NCBI GenBank assembly: GCA_038212445.1 | Contig: JBBQUM010000022.1 | Coordinates: forward strand, 1-64,000 | DNA length: 64,000 nt | Source: TMP-7 sp038212445 | GTDB taxonomy: Bacteria; Acidobacteriota; Terriglobia; Bryobacterales; Bryobacteraceae | Reading direction: 5' to 3' | Shown here: positions 1-9,749 of the stretch, in pieces | How the letters are laid out: each line of letters opens with the position of its first letter | Numbering within the stretch: position 1 is the first letter of the stretch | Position numbers and translations under genes: made by a program | The notes under the pieces: generated by a model | What the model saw: only the letters and a program-made list of their open reading frames with translations | What the model was told of the DNA's origin: nothing | The model's database searches: none

Positions 1-37
1 GCTGCGTAGGGGACGCGGGTACAAGAATCTGCGATAT

Positions 38-3000
38 CTACTGCTGAAAGCCCAGCGGTTCGCTACTCTCAAGACTGAATTCCTGGTTCTGCGTCGAGCG
101 GCCTAAAAATGGGATGCCCTTCACATTCTCGCCCAGAGCCCTCTTTTCCAGGGTCGCATCGGTGGTCACCACCGGGGCACCTCGAAGGACGGAGCGGGGC
201 GAGTTGCCGAAGGTCAAGGGCGCGGGATTCACAAATGCCGATGTATCGAACCAGTGGCCGACGGTCCGCTCGCCGATCGAGAGGGCTGCGCTGCGGAGGA
301 GATTGGGGCGCAGGGATCCGGCGGGAAATGCATTGGTGGTGATGACGGTGAAGTCGGGGCCCGGTTTCGAGCACGCCGACCTTCCAACCGCCGAGCGCGC
401 TGTTCACAATCCGATTGCCCTTGAACTGGCGCACCTCGTAGAGCAGCGTCACGACGAGGCGGTGGGGCACGTCGCTGCCGCTGAGTCCTTTGTCGAGACG
501 GCGGTTGTAGGCGTCCATGTAACTGCCGGTAGTGCCGAACTCGTTCGCGGCTTCGACGTCGTCAATGAACTTCGAAAACGTGTAGTGGGCGAGGAACGAG
601 AACGACCCGCTCATTCGCTTCTCGGCACGGACGAAGCCGCCGTGATAGGTGGAGTTTCCGATGGACGGATTGATCCAGGTGACGTTGTTGAACTGCGGGA
701 AGGGGCGAACGCTTTGAGCATTGCTCGAGGTCATGAGTCAGGGCGCGACCTGGTTGAGGCTGAGGTCGTTGGCAGTGAGGTGGTGGCTGAGGTTGCCGAT
801 GTAGCCGACTTCGAGAAGCAGGTTGCGAGCGACTTCGCGCTGGACGCCGAAGTTGTACTGACAGGAAATCGGGGCTACGTGTTTGGGATTAAAGAACGCC
901 ATCGAAGTATTCACCTTCTGGCCGACGGGAACGGCGCCGAAGCCAGGCGTGAGGGGCTGGCGGGAGACGACGGGGAAGCCGTCGCGCAGGCGGAGGGAGC
1001 TTTGGGTTTCAGCCTGGGCGGCGGAGTAGCCGGCCGACGTTGAGAAACCGAGAGAGGCGACGTCGCCGATGGTGTTGCTGACAGTGGGTCCGTAGAAGAT
1101 GCCGCCCCCACCGCGGATGACGGTCTCACGGGCGCCGGGGATGCGGTAGGCAAAGCCGATGCGGGGGCCGATGTTATTCCAGTCGGTGGCGAAGGCGCGT
1201 TCAGGAGTGCCGTTGACTCCGGCGAAGGTCACGACGCCGGGAGTGCCGGAGAACGGGATTGATTGCTGTGGCATCAAACGAGTTCATCTTGTTGCCGTTG
1301 ACGCGGCGCGGGTATTCGACTTCCCAGCGAAGGCCGGCGTTGACGGTGAAACGATCAGAGATGCGCCAGTCGTCCTGGAGGTAAAGGGCCAGGTAGGAGG
1401 CTCGGGAGGGAATCTTGTCGGAGACCTGGACGCTAGCGGCGTTCACTTCGCCGAGCAGGAAGCTGGCGAGTGAGTTGCCGGTGGTGGAGGACGAGCCGGG
1501 GAGGTCGGTGATAAGGGGGCTGACGGTGAAGTTGCCGGCCGAGCCGCGGTCGCGAATTTCGTCGTTGGCGCCGGCGCGATATTCGACGCCGAACTTGAAG
1601 GCGTGGCGGCCGTGGAACCAGGATAGGGACTCGAGAAACTGCTGATCGATGATGGGGGTCTGGAAGCGGTAGACGGCGGTCGGGTTGCCGAGGGCGGCGC
1701 CGGTATTGGGGATAGTGACGTTGCCGGCGACGAAGCCCGCGGGCACACCGTAGCCCCGAATGGTGAAGGCGGGAAATGCCGCGTCGCTGACACCGGCGAG
1801 TCCGATCTTAGCGGCGAGGTTGTCGCCGTAGCCGGGGCGGGTGTCGAGAAACTTTCGGCGCAGTTAGGTATAGCGGAAGTCGTTGGTGACGGTGGGGCTG
1901 AAGATGTGGGTGTAGGCGCCGAGGATGGTTTGGACGCGGACGTCGGTGATGTCGGCGAGGGGGTCGGCGGCGGGGATGCCGTAGGTGCCGCTGGTATTGG
2001 TATTGGCGTCGTTGATGTAGTAGCGGGCGGTGACGAGGTCGTTGGGACGGATCTGGTGGTCGAGGCGGCCGACAACGATGTCGCGGTTGAGCACGTTGCG
2101 ACTGCTGCCGATGTAGTTATTGGCGTTGGTGGCGGTGCCGGGGCGGTTGGGCAGCGGCGACGGGATCGAAGCGGGAGGTGGGAATAATATTGCCGGCGAA
2201 GGGCTGGCGAGTGGCGGGGGTGGAGCCGGTGGCGGGGTCGTAAATGGGGACGAGTTTACCGCTGGTGCTGCGAAGGTCGGAGAAGTCGCCCTGACGGTTC
2301 AGGAGTGTGGGGACGGTGGAGGTGGTGTCGAAGCTGGTCAACTGGCGGGTCTGTTCCCAGGTGACGAAGAAGTGGATTTTGTCTTTGCGGATGGGTCCGC
2401 CGAAGGTGCCGCCGTACTGGTTGAGGCGTACGGGAGAGCGGCTGGCGGAGAAGAAATTGCGCGCATTGAAGACGTTGTTCTGAAGGGACTCGAACAGGCT
2501 GCCGTGGAACTGGTTGGTGCCCGAGCGGGTGGACATGGTGACGATGCCGCCGGTGGAGTGGCCGTACTCGACGGAGTAGTTATTAGAGATGACTTTAAAC
2601 TCCTGCATGGCGTCGACGGGCAGACTGGTGAGCTGTTGCGGGCGGGTGAGCCCGACAGCGTTCGAGACATTGCCGCCGTCGAGGGTGAAGGACTGATTGC
2701 GGGCGCGTCCGCCAGCGACGCTGAAAACGGGGTAGTTCTCGGCGGTGCCGACTCCGCTGTCGATCATGACGACGCCGGGCGCGAGGGCAGCGAGGGATGA
2801 GGCGGCGCGGTTGGGCAGGGGGAGTCGAGCGAGCATCTGGCGGTTGACGAGTTGGGAGACGGTGGAGGTTTGAGATTCGACGATGGGGGCGCCTTCGGTG
2901 ACGGTGACGGTCTCGCTTTGTTTGCCGACGGTGAGGTTGAGGTCGACGGCGAGATTCTGGCTAACTTCGAGGGTGACGGGCCCGCGCGAGAGGTGGTCAA

Positions 3001-3313
3001 AGCCGGCGGCGTCGGCTTCGAGTCGATAGTTGCCGGGGAGAAGCGCGGCGTGGCGGAACAGTCCGTCGTTGTTGGTGACCGTTTCGTTTTGAGCCCCGGA
3101 GTCGAGGTTGACGATCTTCACTTTGGCGGCTGGGATTGGGGACCGGGTGGGGTCCTTGACGCTACCAGAGATAGTGCTTGTGCCGCTCTGCGCGAGAAGC
3201 GAAACCTCGAAAAGAAAAATAAAAGAATGGATGGCGTGATTTTCCCCATAGCACCCAACCTCGCAATCACTACTTATCATATAGAGAACATGTAGAATGG
3301 CTGGAGGTGTCAA
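38..3313 (-). pseudogene. Decayed Oar-like TonB-dependent receptor
   Basis: This is the remnant of an outer-membrane TonB-dependent receptor of the Oar type, roughly 1,050 residues when intact. The N-terminal piece (3313 to about 2150) keeps a CarboxypepD_reg/Cna-B-like domain beginning near GTSTISGSVKDPT, then a plug-like region with DGGNVSNAVG and the motif GGTFGGPIRKDKIHFF. The barrel continues in other frames. A deletion with frameshift lies near 2150. A TAA codon interrupts the frame at 1864-1866. A one-base shift lies near 1260. A TGA interrupts at 738-740, and another shift falls near 355. The last piece keeps FGNSPRSVLRG but then loses the usual barrel end. Two nonsense codons plus several indels indicate genuine decay rather than one sequencing error. 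It starts 44 bp after the sensor kinase stop, so it may once have been co-transcribed with it. Confidence 0.88.
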
Positions 3314-3357
3314 GGGGGCGGAACTTCTTAGGCCGGCCTAACTGATTCAAAATTATA

Positions 3358-6300
3358 CTACCTAAAGGTTGTCACCCAGCGGTTGATTACGTTCGAGAGT
3401 TCCTGTTTGACGAGTGGTTTTGAAAGGAAGCCGTCCATTCCGGACTGGAAACAGTGCTCACGTTCTTCGGATAGGACAGCGGCGGTGAGGGCGATGATGG
3501 GCGTACGGCGGTGGGGCCCTTCGAGTTCGCGGATACGAGCGGTAGCGTCGAAGCCGTCCATGCCGGGCATCTGACAATCCATCAGCACGAGGTCGTACTG
3601 ACGCTGCAGGATGGCGGCGCAGGCTTCGGTCCCGGTAGCTACGATATTGACGTCGCAGCCCAATCTTTCGAGCATTAGCCGGGCGATCAACTGGTTGGTG
3701 GCGTTGTCCTCGGCAACCAGAACGCTGGCATGAACGCCGGTGTCGTGGACTGGCGGCCTGGTCTGGGACACGGCGACATCTCCGGGAAGTGACAGACGGG
3801 AGATAGCGTCAAGTAGTGCGGCACGGCGCACTGGTTTGGCGAGGTAAGAGAACGACTCGCGTGCGCGGTGGTTCGGGGCGACCGGCCAATCGAGCATGCT
3901 GCCGAGAATTAAGCATCGTGAGCGAACGGCGGGAGGCAAGCTGCAGATAGACTCAAGGGCGGAGCGGGTAGCGACCTCACAGGAGTCGATGATCCAGACC
4001 GCGACCCCAGAGTCGCCGGACGCGCCGTTGGCAAGGGCGGCGAGGCCGGGTAGTCCGGCGGCAGGCTCAACGACGGTGATGCTGGCGTATTCGAGGTAGC
4101 GTCGAATAGAGCGTCCGCCCTGGGAAGAGCGGGCGGCGAGGACGACCGTAGCTGGCGCTTCTGACATGGGGTGAATGTTCCCTTTGGCGACTCGGACACT
4201 GAACCAGAAGGTACTGCCTTCGCCGACGATGCTATCGACGCCTATTGAGCCTTCCATCATTTGGACCAGCCGTTTGGCGATGGAAAGGCCTAGGCCAGTG
4301 CCGCCGAAGCGGCGTGTAGCGGAGTGGTCGGCCTGGGTGAAGGCCTCAAAGAGATTCGGTTGTTGGTCGATGGCGATGCCTATGCCGGTATCGCGAACAG
4401 CGCAGCGGAGGACGACTTCTGATTGGCGCACTGAATCGGCCGTTAAGGAGAGAACGACTGAACCGCGCTCGGTGAATTTCACAGCGTTGCCGAGCAGGTT
4501 GAGGAGGATTTGCCGGAGCCTGCCAGGGTCGCCGACCAGATCGATGGGGACGGCGTCATCGACGTGGAACGACAGTTGGAGGCCCTTTGCGGCGGCCGGG
4601 GCGGCAATGAGTTCGATGGCCTCTTCGGCGAGCCGTTCGACGTCGAAGGCAACGTTTTCGAGGGCTAGTTTGCCGGCTTCGATGCGGGAGAAATCGAGGA
4701 CGTCGTTAATGATGGAGAGAAGCGCGTCGCCGCTCGAGCGAATGGTATCGAGGAAGCAGCGCTGTTCGGAATTCAGGCTGGTCTCGAGCAGCAAAGCCGT
4801 CATGCCGATGACGCCATTCATCGGTGTACGGATTTCGTGGCTCATCGCGGCCAGAAACTCACTCTTGGCCCGTGCCGCGGACTCGGCCCGGTCACGGGCC
4901 TCGGCCAATTCAGCAGTACGCTTTTTGACTGCGGTCTCAAGGCGTTCTTCGCTGCGCTTTTGATCTTCGATATCAGTGGAAGTGCCCAACCAGTGAAGCA
5001 CTTGGTCTTCGGAATCGCGAAAGGGTACGCCCCGGCCTTTGAACCAGCGGAATTCACCGCTCCAGTGACGGATTCGATATTCGACATCGAATGGGGTGCC
5101 TGCCTGGATTGCCGTATCCCACGCGGTGGCCGCGCGATCGCGATCGTCGGGATGGAGCACACGTAGCCAACCCAATCCGAAGTGACAGGCGGCAGGCAGA
5201 CCGGTAAAATCCGACCATTGATTACTGATGTAGTCGCACGAGCCATTGGGCTGAGCCGACCAGACAAGTTGGGGAAGCGACTCGACCAGGCTTCGCCAGC
5301 GTGACTCACTGGAGCGGAGTTGGGCGGTGCGCCGTCCGACGAGGTTCTCAAGGTCCTCGTAGGCTGCCTGAATGGTGGCTTCGGCAGCCAACCTATTGGT
5401 GACGTCAGTCAGAATTTCGAGTTGCGCCGGGGAAGCGCCAGCCTGGACCGGGTGACTGAGGGATTCGACGGTTATGATGGCGCCGTTCTTGAGCCGGTGG
5501 CGCTGGAGGCGCGAGGCAGAGTCGGAGTCGAAATCGGAGCTGACCCGAATGGTGTCGAGTGTCAGGTGCAGGAATTCTTCGCGGGACCAGCCGTAGTGTG
5601 CGAGGGCAGCCCTGTTGACATCGACAATGCGGAGGGTAGCGATGTCGTAGATCCAGCCGGGGAGGGGATTATGTTCGAAGAGCTCACGGTAACGAGCCTC
5701 GGAGTCGCGGATGGTCCTTTCGGCTTGCACGCGTTCAGTGATATCGAGCGCCATCACTCCGACGAAGCGGCGGCCGGAGGCTTCGGCGAACCCGAATTTC
5801 TTAGCCAGAAACTGACGCATGCTCCCGTCGGGCAAGGGCAGGGTTTCCACCACCTCGACGGGGGAATCGGTGGCGAGGACGGTGAGATCAGTGGTTCGCA
5901 GGCGGTTGGCGATTTCGGCGGGCCAGATTTCGGCGAACTTTTTGCCGACCCAAGCGCCGGGCGCGAGGCTCATTTTCTCGTCGACAGTACGGTTGTTGTA
6001 GACGTAGCGGCCCTGATCGTCATGGATGATGGTTAGCGCCGGGTTGTTGTCGAGGAACGCGGAGACCTGTAACTGGCTTGCGAGGAGGGCGGCCTCGGCG
6101 GTTTTTCGGACCGTGATGTCGGAATGGGAACCCACCAGGCGAGTTGGCCGTCCGGTAGCATCCCAAACGGCTTTTCCGCGGGCGAGGATCCAGCGCCAGC
6201 CTCCGTCGCGATGGAGCATCCTGTATTCGACATCGTAGGCTGGGGATCTCCGGTTCAGATATTCATCGAGCGCCGCATCGACAAAGGCGCGGTCATCCGG

Positions 6301-7416
6301 GTGTACACGTTCAGCCCAAGCCTCCATCGTCATGGGAAACTGACCCGGATCGTAACCGAGCATCTGCTGCCAGTTAGGCGAGTAGAACGCGCGGCTGTTG
6401 AGAATGTCGGCATCGAACAGACCGTCGCGGTTAGCCTCGACGGCCAGGGTCCAACGTTCCTGCTCGAAGCGGAGTGTACTGGCGAGACGGCGTTCACTCT
6501 GGGCAATTTTCCGCATTCTCAGGGACTGCCAGATTCCAACGATTCCCAGGAGGATGGCGATGGCGATTTCGTAAGTGGCGAGTTTACGTTTTCGGTCCGC
6601 CTCTCGGAGCGCATATTCAGAGCGCGTCTCGGCAGCGGAGAACGGGGCCCAGCGTTCGAGGCTCGCCGTCATGACGCCGCTCGAGGCCAAGCGGGCGATC
6701 TCGGCCCGAAGTTCGTCGGCAATTCCGGCCGAGGACGGGTTGGAGAGGATGGCCAGATCGAGGGACAGTCCGGGTACGGCTGACACCTGGAGAATGGCCG
6801 ATTCGCATCCAGGCGGGCGCTTTAGAAGGATCGTATCGAGATACCGGTGCTCGATCAGCGCGGCTTCAGCAATTCCGACGCAGACGGCCTGCGCTGCACG
6901 ATCCCTGGACGGGTAGACCTGCTGGCTGCTCGTTGCAAAACGGGCATCAACCAGGGCGGCAATAATCGGTGTACGAATGAGAGCTAAGGTGGCGGGCTGG
7001 GAAGATGCCTGGGCTCCTGTGTCGAGCGAAATCAGGGCATAGCGATTGCTGAGCCAGGGCGTGGTGGCGTGGAGCCAGAGCTTGCGCTGTTCGGTGACCC
7101 CGGCCGCGGGCCAGATATCCACCAGGTGTGAAGCGAGGGCTTCATCGACGGTCTTGCCAGGCACCAGCGTCCAGATTACGGAGATGCCACGACGCCGGGC
7201 AGCCTCGTTGATCATGTCGACGCTGATGCCCTCGAACGTGCCGTCGGAACGGACTATTTGAAACGGGGGCGAGTTATCAATGCCGACTCTGACGACACGA
7301 TGACCCGATGGCCCGCAGCCGAAGTGCGGAGCGAGCGCCAGGACCGCCGCCGCGGCAAACGCCGCGACCCGAAGCCTGGGGGATCGTTGATGCGAAAGGC
7401 CGAGAACGGTGCCCAC
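3358..7416 (-). CDS. BvgS-like hybrid sensor histidine kinase / response regulator
   Basis: A 1,352-residue membrane sensor kinase. Order of domains: a signal or anchor segment (about 15-34, with a Cys at 34), a periplasmic family-3 solute-binding domain (about 40-255, beginning RVGIDNSPPFQ), one transmembrane helix (about 282-300), four PAS domains (about 320-435, 445-560, 565-690 and 715-830), a HisKA domain with the phospho-accepting His860 in SHEIRTPMNG, a HATPase domain (DTGIGI, GGTGLGLSIAKRL), a degenerate receiver-like segment (about 1090-1210) and a C-terminal receiver with Asp1280 in LMDCQMPGMDG and the conserved SKPL lysine. The layout resembles BvgS/EvgS, but no HPt domain follows, so any phosphorelay needs a separate HPt protein. 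The start is GTG. The ligand is unknown; binding of an amino acid or another small molecule is an inference from the family-3 fold. Confidence 0.93.
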   Translation of the reverse strand: MGTVLGLSHQRSPRLRVAAFAAAAVLALAPHFGCGPSGHRVVRVGIDNSPPFQIVRSDGTFEGISVDMINEAARRRGISVIWTLVPGKTVDEALASHLVDIWPAAGVTEQRKLWLHATTPWLSNRYALISLDTGAQASSQPATLALIRTPIIAALVDARFATSSQQVYPSRDRAAQAVCVGIAEAALIEHRYLDTILLKRPPGCESAILQVSAVPGLSLDLAILSNPSSAGIADELRAEIARLASSGVMTASLERWAPFSAAETRSEYALREADRKRKLATYEIAIAILLGIVGIWQSLRMRKIAQSERRLASTLRFEQERWTLAVEANRDGLFDADILNSRAFYSPNWQQMLGYDPGQFPMTMEAWAERVHPDDRAFVDAALDEYLNRRSPAYDVEYRMLHRDGGWRWILARGKAVWDATGRPTRLVGSHSDITVRKTAEAALLASQLQVSAFLDNNPALTIIHDDQGRYVYNNRTVDEKMSLAPGAWVGKKFAEIWPAEIANRLRTTDLTVLATDSPVEVVETLPLPDGSMRQFLAKKFGFAEASGRRFVGVMALDITERVQAERTIRDSEARYRELFEHNPLPGWIYDIATLRIVDVNRAALAHYGWSREEFLHLTLDTIRVSSDFDSDSASRLQRHRLKNGAIITVESLSHPVQAGASPAQLEILTDVTNRLAAEATIQAAYEDLENLVGRRTAQLRSSESRWRSLVESLPQLVWSAQPNGSCDYISNQWSDFTGLPAACHFGLGWLRVLHPDDRDRAATAWDTAIQAGTPFDVEYRIRHWSGEFRWFKGRGVPFRDSEDQVLHWLGTSTDIEDQKRSEERLETAVKKRTAELAEARDRAESAARAKSEFLAAMSHEIRTPMNGVIGMTALLLETSLNSEQRCFLDTIRSSGDALLSIINDVLDFSRIEAGKLALENVAFDVERLAEEAIELIAAPAAAKGLQLSFHVDDAVPIDLVGDPGRLRQILLNLLGNAVKFTERGSVVLSLTADSVRQSEVVLRCAVRDTGIGIAIDQQPNLFEAFTQADHSATRRFGGTGLGLSIAKRLVQMMEGSIGVDSIVGEGSTFWFSVRVAKGNIHPMSEAPATVVLAARSSQGGRSIRRYLEYASITVVEPAAGLPGLAALANGASGDSGVAVWIIDSCEVATRSALESICSLPPAVRSRCLILGSMLDWPVAPNHRARESFSYLAKPVRRAALLDAISRLSLPGDVAVSQTRPPVHDTGVHASVLVAEDNATNQLIARLMLERLGCDVNIVATGTEACAAILQRQYDLVLMDCQMPGMDGFDATARIRELEGPHRRTPIIALTAAVLSEEREHCFQSGMDGFLSKPLVKQELSNVINRWVTTFR

Positions 7417-7532
7417 CTTAATCTCTTATCGGACCTACAGGGGAAAAGATTCAGGCCTGCCCTGAAAGTCCGTGCCACATTACCGCAGGATTGAGTTATC
7501 AAATATGCTGGTGGCGAAGAAAGGACAACCTT

Positions 7533-8198
7533 ATGAGGAGCTTGAACGGGGTGTTGAGATTTGCCGTAGTCCCAGGCGTGGTTGTGGTTTTGGGCTGCGT
7601 GTTGGGCTTGGCACAGAACGACAAATTGGGCATTTTCGATCACGAGGGAAGTGTCGGAACGACGCCGGCGGGATGTAAGGCGCAATACCACGCAGCAAAG
7701 GGTGAGTACACGATCACCGGAGGGGGCGCCAATATGTGGGCGGCGGAGGACGCATTTTACTTTGTCTGGAAGCAGGTGACAGGGGATGTGTCTCTCACGG
7801 CAGACATACAGTGGTCCGGTAGCAGCGAAGTAGGACACCGGAAGGCGGTGCTAATGGTCCGGCAGGCGCTCGACGCTGGCTCGGCATACGCCGACGCGGC
7901 CTCGCATGGAGACGGCCTGACGGCACTGCAGTTCCGCGGTGCGGCGAACGAGCAGACCTACCAGGTTTTCACGCAGGTAGAGGGTCCAGCGAGGCTGCGC
8001 TTGGTGAGAAACGGTAGCCGGTACACGATGTACGCGGGGAAACCGGGTGGGGAGTTGAAGGAAGTCGGGCCGGTTGAGTATGTCAGCATGAAGGGTCCGG
8101 TGTATGTGGGACTGGGCGTCTGTTCGCATGTGGCGAATAGGGTGGAGACTGCTACCTTTTCAAACGTAAAGCTGGAGCAGCTGAGCCTGACGAAATAA
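7533..8198 (+). CDS. Secreted DUF1349/concanavalin-like protein
   Basis: A protein of about 221 residues starting at the ATG after an AGGA-type ribosome site. The N-terminus MRSLNGVLRF leads into a hydrophobic stretch ending near VLGLAQ, which looks like a signal peptide. The mature part has the GGGANMWAAEDAFYFVWKQ pattern and alternating strands typical of DUF1349-like, concanavalin-fold domains often seen next to TolB-like or glycan-active proteins in Acidobacteria. Such domains usually bind or shield carbohydrate; no catalytic residues can be assigned here. The gene is divergent from the sensor kinase with about 116 bp between starts. The function is not known. Confidence 0.75.
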   Translation: MRSLNGVLRFAVVPGVVVVLGCVLGLAQNDKLGIFDHEGSVGTTPAGCKAQYHAAKGEYTITGGGANMWAAEDAFYFVWKQVTGDVSLTADIQWSGSSEVGHRKAVLMVRQALDAGSAYADAASHGDGLTALQFRGAANEQTYQVFTQVEGPARLRLVRNGSRYTMYAGKPGGELKEVGPVEYVSMKGPVYVGLGVCSHVANRVETATFSNVKLEQLSLTK

Positions 8199-8245
8199 CA
8201 CAGTAGCATGAGGCGGTGTAACTGTTACTCCGGATCGTGGTCGTT

Positions 8246-8283
8246 TATATACCTTGACAAGTATATACTTACCGAAGTACATT
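8246..8283 (+). promoter_or_regulatory. Probable ArsR-gene promoter with overlapping dyad
   Basis: A perfect 7-bp inverted repeat, TATATAC at 8246-8252 and GTATATA at 8261-8267, flanks a TTGACA -35-like hexamer at 8254-8259. A TACATT -10-like hexamer lies at 8278-8283, after an 18-bp spacer. The dyad would let the regulator encoded immediately downstream block its own promoter, as ArsR-family repressors commonly do. The GTG at 8290 falls only 7 bp after the -10, so the message would be leaderless or nearly so. The operator assignment is inferred from position and symmetry. Confidence 0.5.
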
Positions 8284-8289
8284 AACCGC

Positions 8290-8697
8290 GTGGAATCCGT
8301 TTTCGAAATTATTGCAGAGCCGAACCGCCGCGCGATCCTGAGCCTTCTAGTTTCGTCGCAGCAGTCGGTGGGAGAAATTGAGCAGCAACTCCGGATGACG
8401 CAGCCGACTGTGTCGAAGCATCTGCGAGTGCTGCGAGAAGCCGGTTTCGTAGAATCCACGGTGGACGCGCAGCGCCGTCTTTACCGCCTGAAGCCGGAAC
8501 CGTTAAAGGAAATCGATGCGTGGCTGGAGCCCTTTCGCCGGTTCTGGTCCGCTCACGTGGATGCGCTCGAACGCCATCTCGACCGTATTGATCCACCTGC
8601 ACCAATTCCACCAACCCCAGCGAAAGCCAAGACAAGGAGAAAGAATGATCGATCCCCAACCCTACACTCCGGGACCGGCGAGCGGAGCACACATTGA
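8290..8697 (+). CDS. ArsR-family winged-helix transcriptional repressor
   Basis: A regulator of about 135 residues with the ArsR winged helix near its start: FEIIAEPNRRAILSLL, then MTQPTVSKHLRVLREAG as the recognition helix, and VDAQRRLYRL as the wing. No CxC metal site is visible, so it belongs to the SRPBCC-linked, non-metal branch often annotated as SdpR-like. GTG at 8290 is chosen because homologues begin at this point; a TTG at 8254 would place the promoter inside the gene. Its 3' end overlaps the next gene by 53 bp, which supports co-transcription. It probably represses this small operon; the signal is unknown. Confidence 0.85.
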   Translation: MESVFEIIAEPNRRAILSLLVSSQQSVGEIEQQLRMTQPTVSKHLRVLREAGFVESTVDAQRRLYRLKPEPLKEIDAWLEPFRRFWSAHVDALERHLDRIDPPAPIPPTPAKAKTRRKNDRSPTLHSGTGERSTH

Positions 8698-9214
8698 AAA
8701 AGACGGAGAGAAATGGAAGCTGATTCTAGTCAGAGACATGCGCCACTCCCCGGAAAAGGTCTGGCAGGCCTTGATCGACCCGGCGCACCTGCGGGAGTGG
8801 GCGCCCTTTGAGGCCGATGGAAGCCTGGGCACGGCTGGAACGACGGTGAAGCTCACCACGGTTGGCGCGCCCGGGCCGCACATCACTGAAACGACGGTAT
8901 TGCGAGCCGAAGCTCCCAAACTTCTGGAGTACACCTGGGGTGGAAACGAGATGCGATGGGAACTGGAAGCTTCTGGCAGCGGCACGCGCCTGACGCTGTG
9001 GACCAGTATCGATCGCCGTTACATCGCAATGGGCGCCGCGGGCTGGCACATTTGTTTCGATGTGCTGGACCACCTCCTAAGCGGCGATCCGATTGGGCGT
9101 ATTACCGGTCCAGAGACCATGAAGTTCAGCGGATGGCAGCGATTGGCTGCTGAATACAAGAAGCAGTTCGGCGTTGAAAATCCTGACTGGGCCGCAGAGG
9201 CCTCAAAGTCCTGA
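8645..9214 (+). CDS. SRPBCC (AHSA1-type) domain protein
   Basis: A protein of 189 residues with an AHSA1/START-like fold: VRDMRHSPEKVWQALIDP followed by HLREWAPF near residue 40, and a hydrophobic-cavity core through TYTWGGNEMRWELE-like strands. The start ATG at 8645 has an AAGGAGAAAG ribosome site and lies inside the end of the upstream ArsR gene. ArsR/AHSA1 gene pairs are widespread in soil bacteria. The fold binds hydrophobic ligands, but no ligand can be named from sequence. Confidence 0.85.
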   Translation: MIDPQPYTPGPASGAHIEKDGEKWKLILVRDMRHSPEKVWQALIDPAHLREWAPFEADGSLGTAGTTVKLTTVGAPGPHITETTVLRAEAPKLLEYTWGGNEMRWELEASGSGTRLTLWTSIDRRYIAMGAAGWHICFDVLDHLLSGDPIGRITGPETMKFSGWQRLAAEYKKQFGVENPDWAAEASKS

Positions 9215-9230
9215 AGAGGAGAACATCACT

Positions 9231-9632
9231 ATGGAATCGACCATGCAGACCCCGATCCTGACCGCGGTGAAGACCAACGTCAAAGTCACGACCATCCTTT
9301 ACTGGACCGTCACTGTGCTCTTCTGCCTGCAGATGGGCTTCACGGCTTACGCGCAGATGCGCCTGCCGCAGGTAGCGGAGCAGTACACGCACCTGGGCTT
9401 CCCGGACTACTTCCGGATTGAGCTCACGTGGGCCAAGCTGCTCGGCGTGATGCTGTTGATTGCGCCAGTGCCGGCGCGCGTCAAGGAGTGGGTCTATGCC
9501 GGCTTCGCAATCAATCTCATTTCGGCAGTGATCGCTCACGTCGCGGTAGGCGATGGCCCTGAAGCATGGGGCTGGGCTGTGGCCACGAGCGTTCTCTGGG
9601 CGCTCTCGTATGTTCTGTGGCGCCGCCTCTAG
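9231..9632 (+). CDS. DoxX-like small membrane protein
   Basis: A protein of 133 residues with about four predicted membrane helices (segments starting near VTTILYWTVTVLF, LTWAKLLGVMLLI, VYAGFAINLISAV and WAVATSVLWALS). It fits the DoxX-like family that accompanies ArsR/AHSA1 genes. ATG at 9231 is preceded by GAAGAGGAGAAC, a good ribosome site, 16 bp after the SRPBCC stop. A role in redox or membrane stress is suggested only by the family. Confidence 0.8.
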   Translation: MESTMQTPILTAVKTNVKVTTILYWTVTVLFCLQMGFTAYAQMRLPQVAEQYTHLGFPDYFRIELTWAKLLGVMLLIAPVPARVKEWVYAGFAINLISAVIAHVAVGDGPEAWGWAVATSVLWALSYVLWRRL

Positions 9633-9749
9633 TCGACGGCGGGAGGACTGGAGCGGCGGTGACTTCGAGGGTCGAGGTGCTGGGGGCTCGACGAGGCGGA
9701 CTGATGAAGCTCTGTACAGGAGTTGCGCTTTAAGGTGGATGATATCCCC

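Noticed and set aside
114..1043. 309-residue plus-strand frame opposite the receptor remnant
   Set aside because: It is antisense to recognisable receptor motifs and is rich in Val, Glu, Ala and Gly, as expected for an antisense frame in GC-rich DNA.
1443..2075. 210-residue Ser/Thr/Pro-rich frame on the minus strand
   Set aside because: Low-complexity shadow of the decayed TonB receptor; the composition follows from reading GC-rich coding DNA in the wrong frame.
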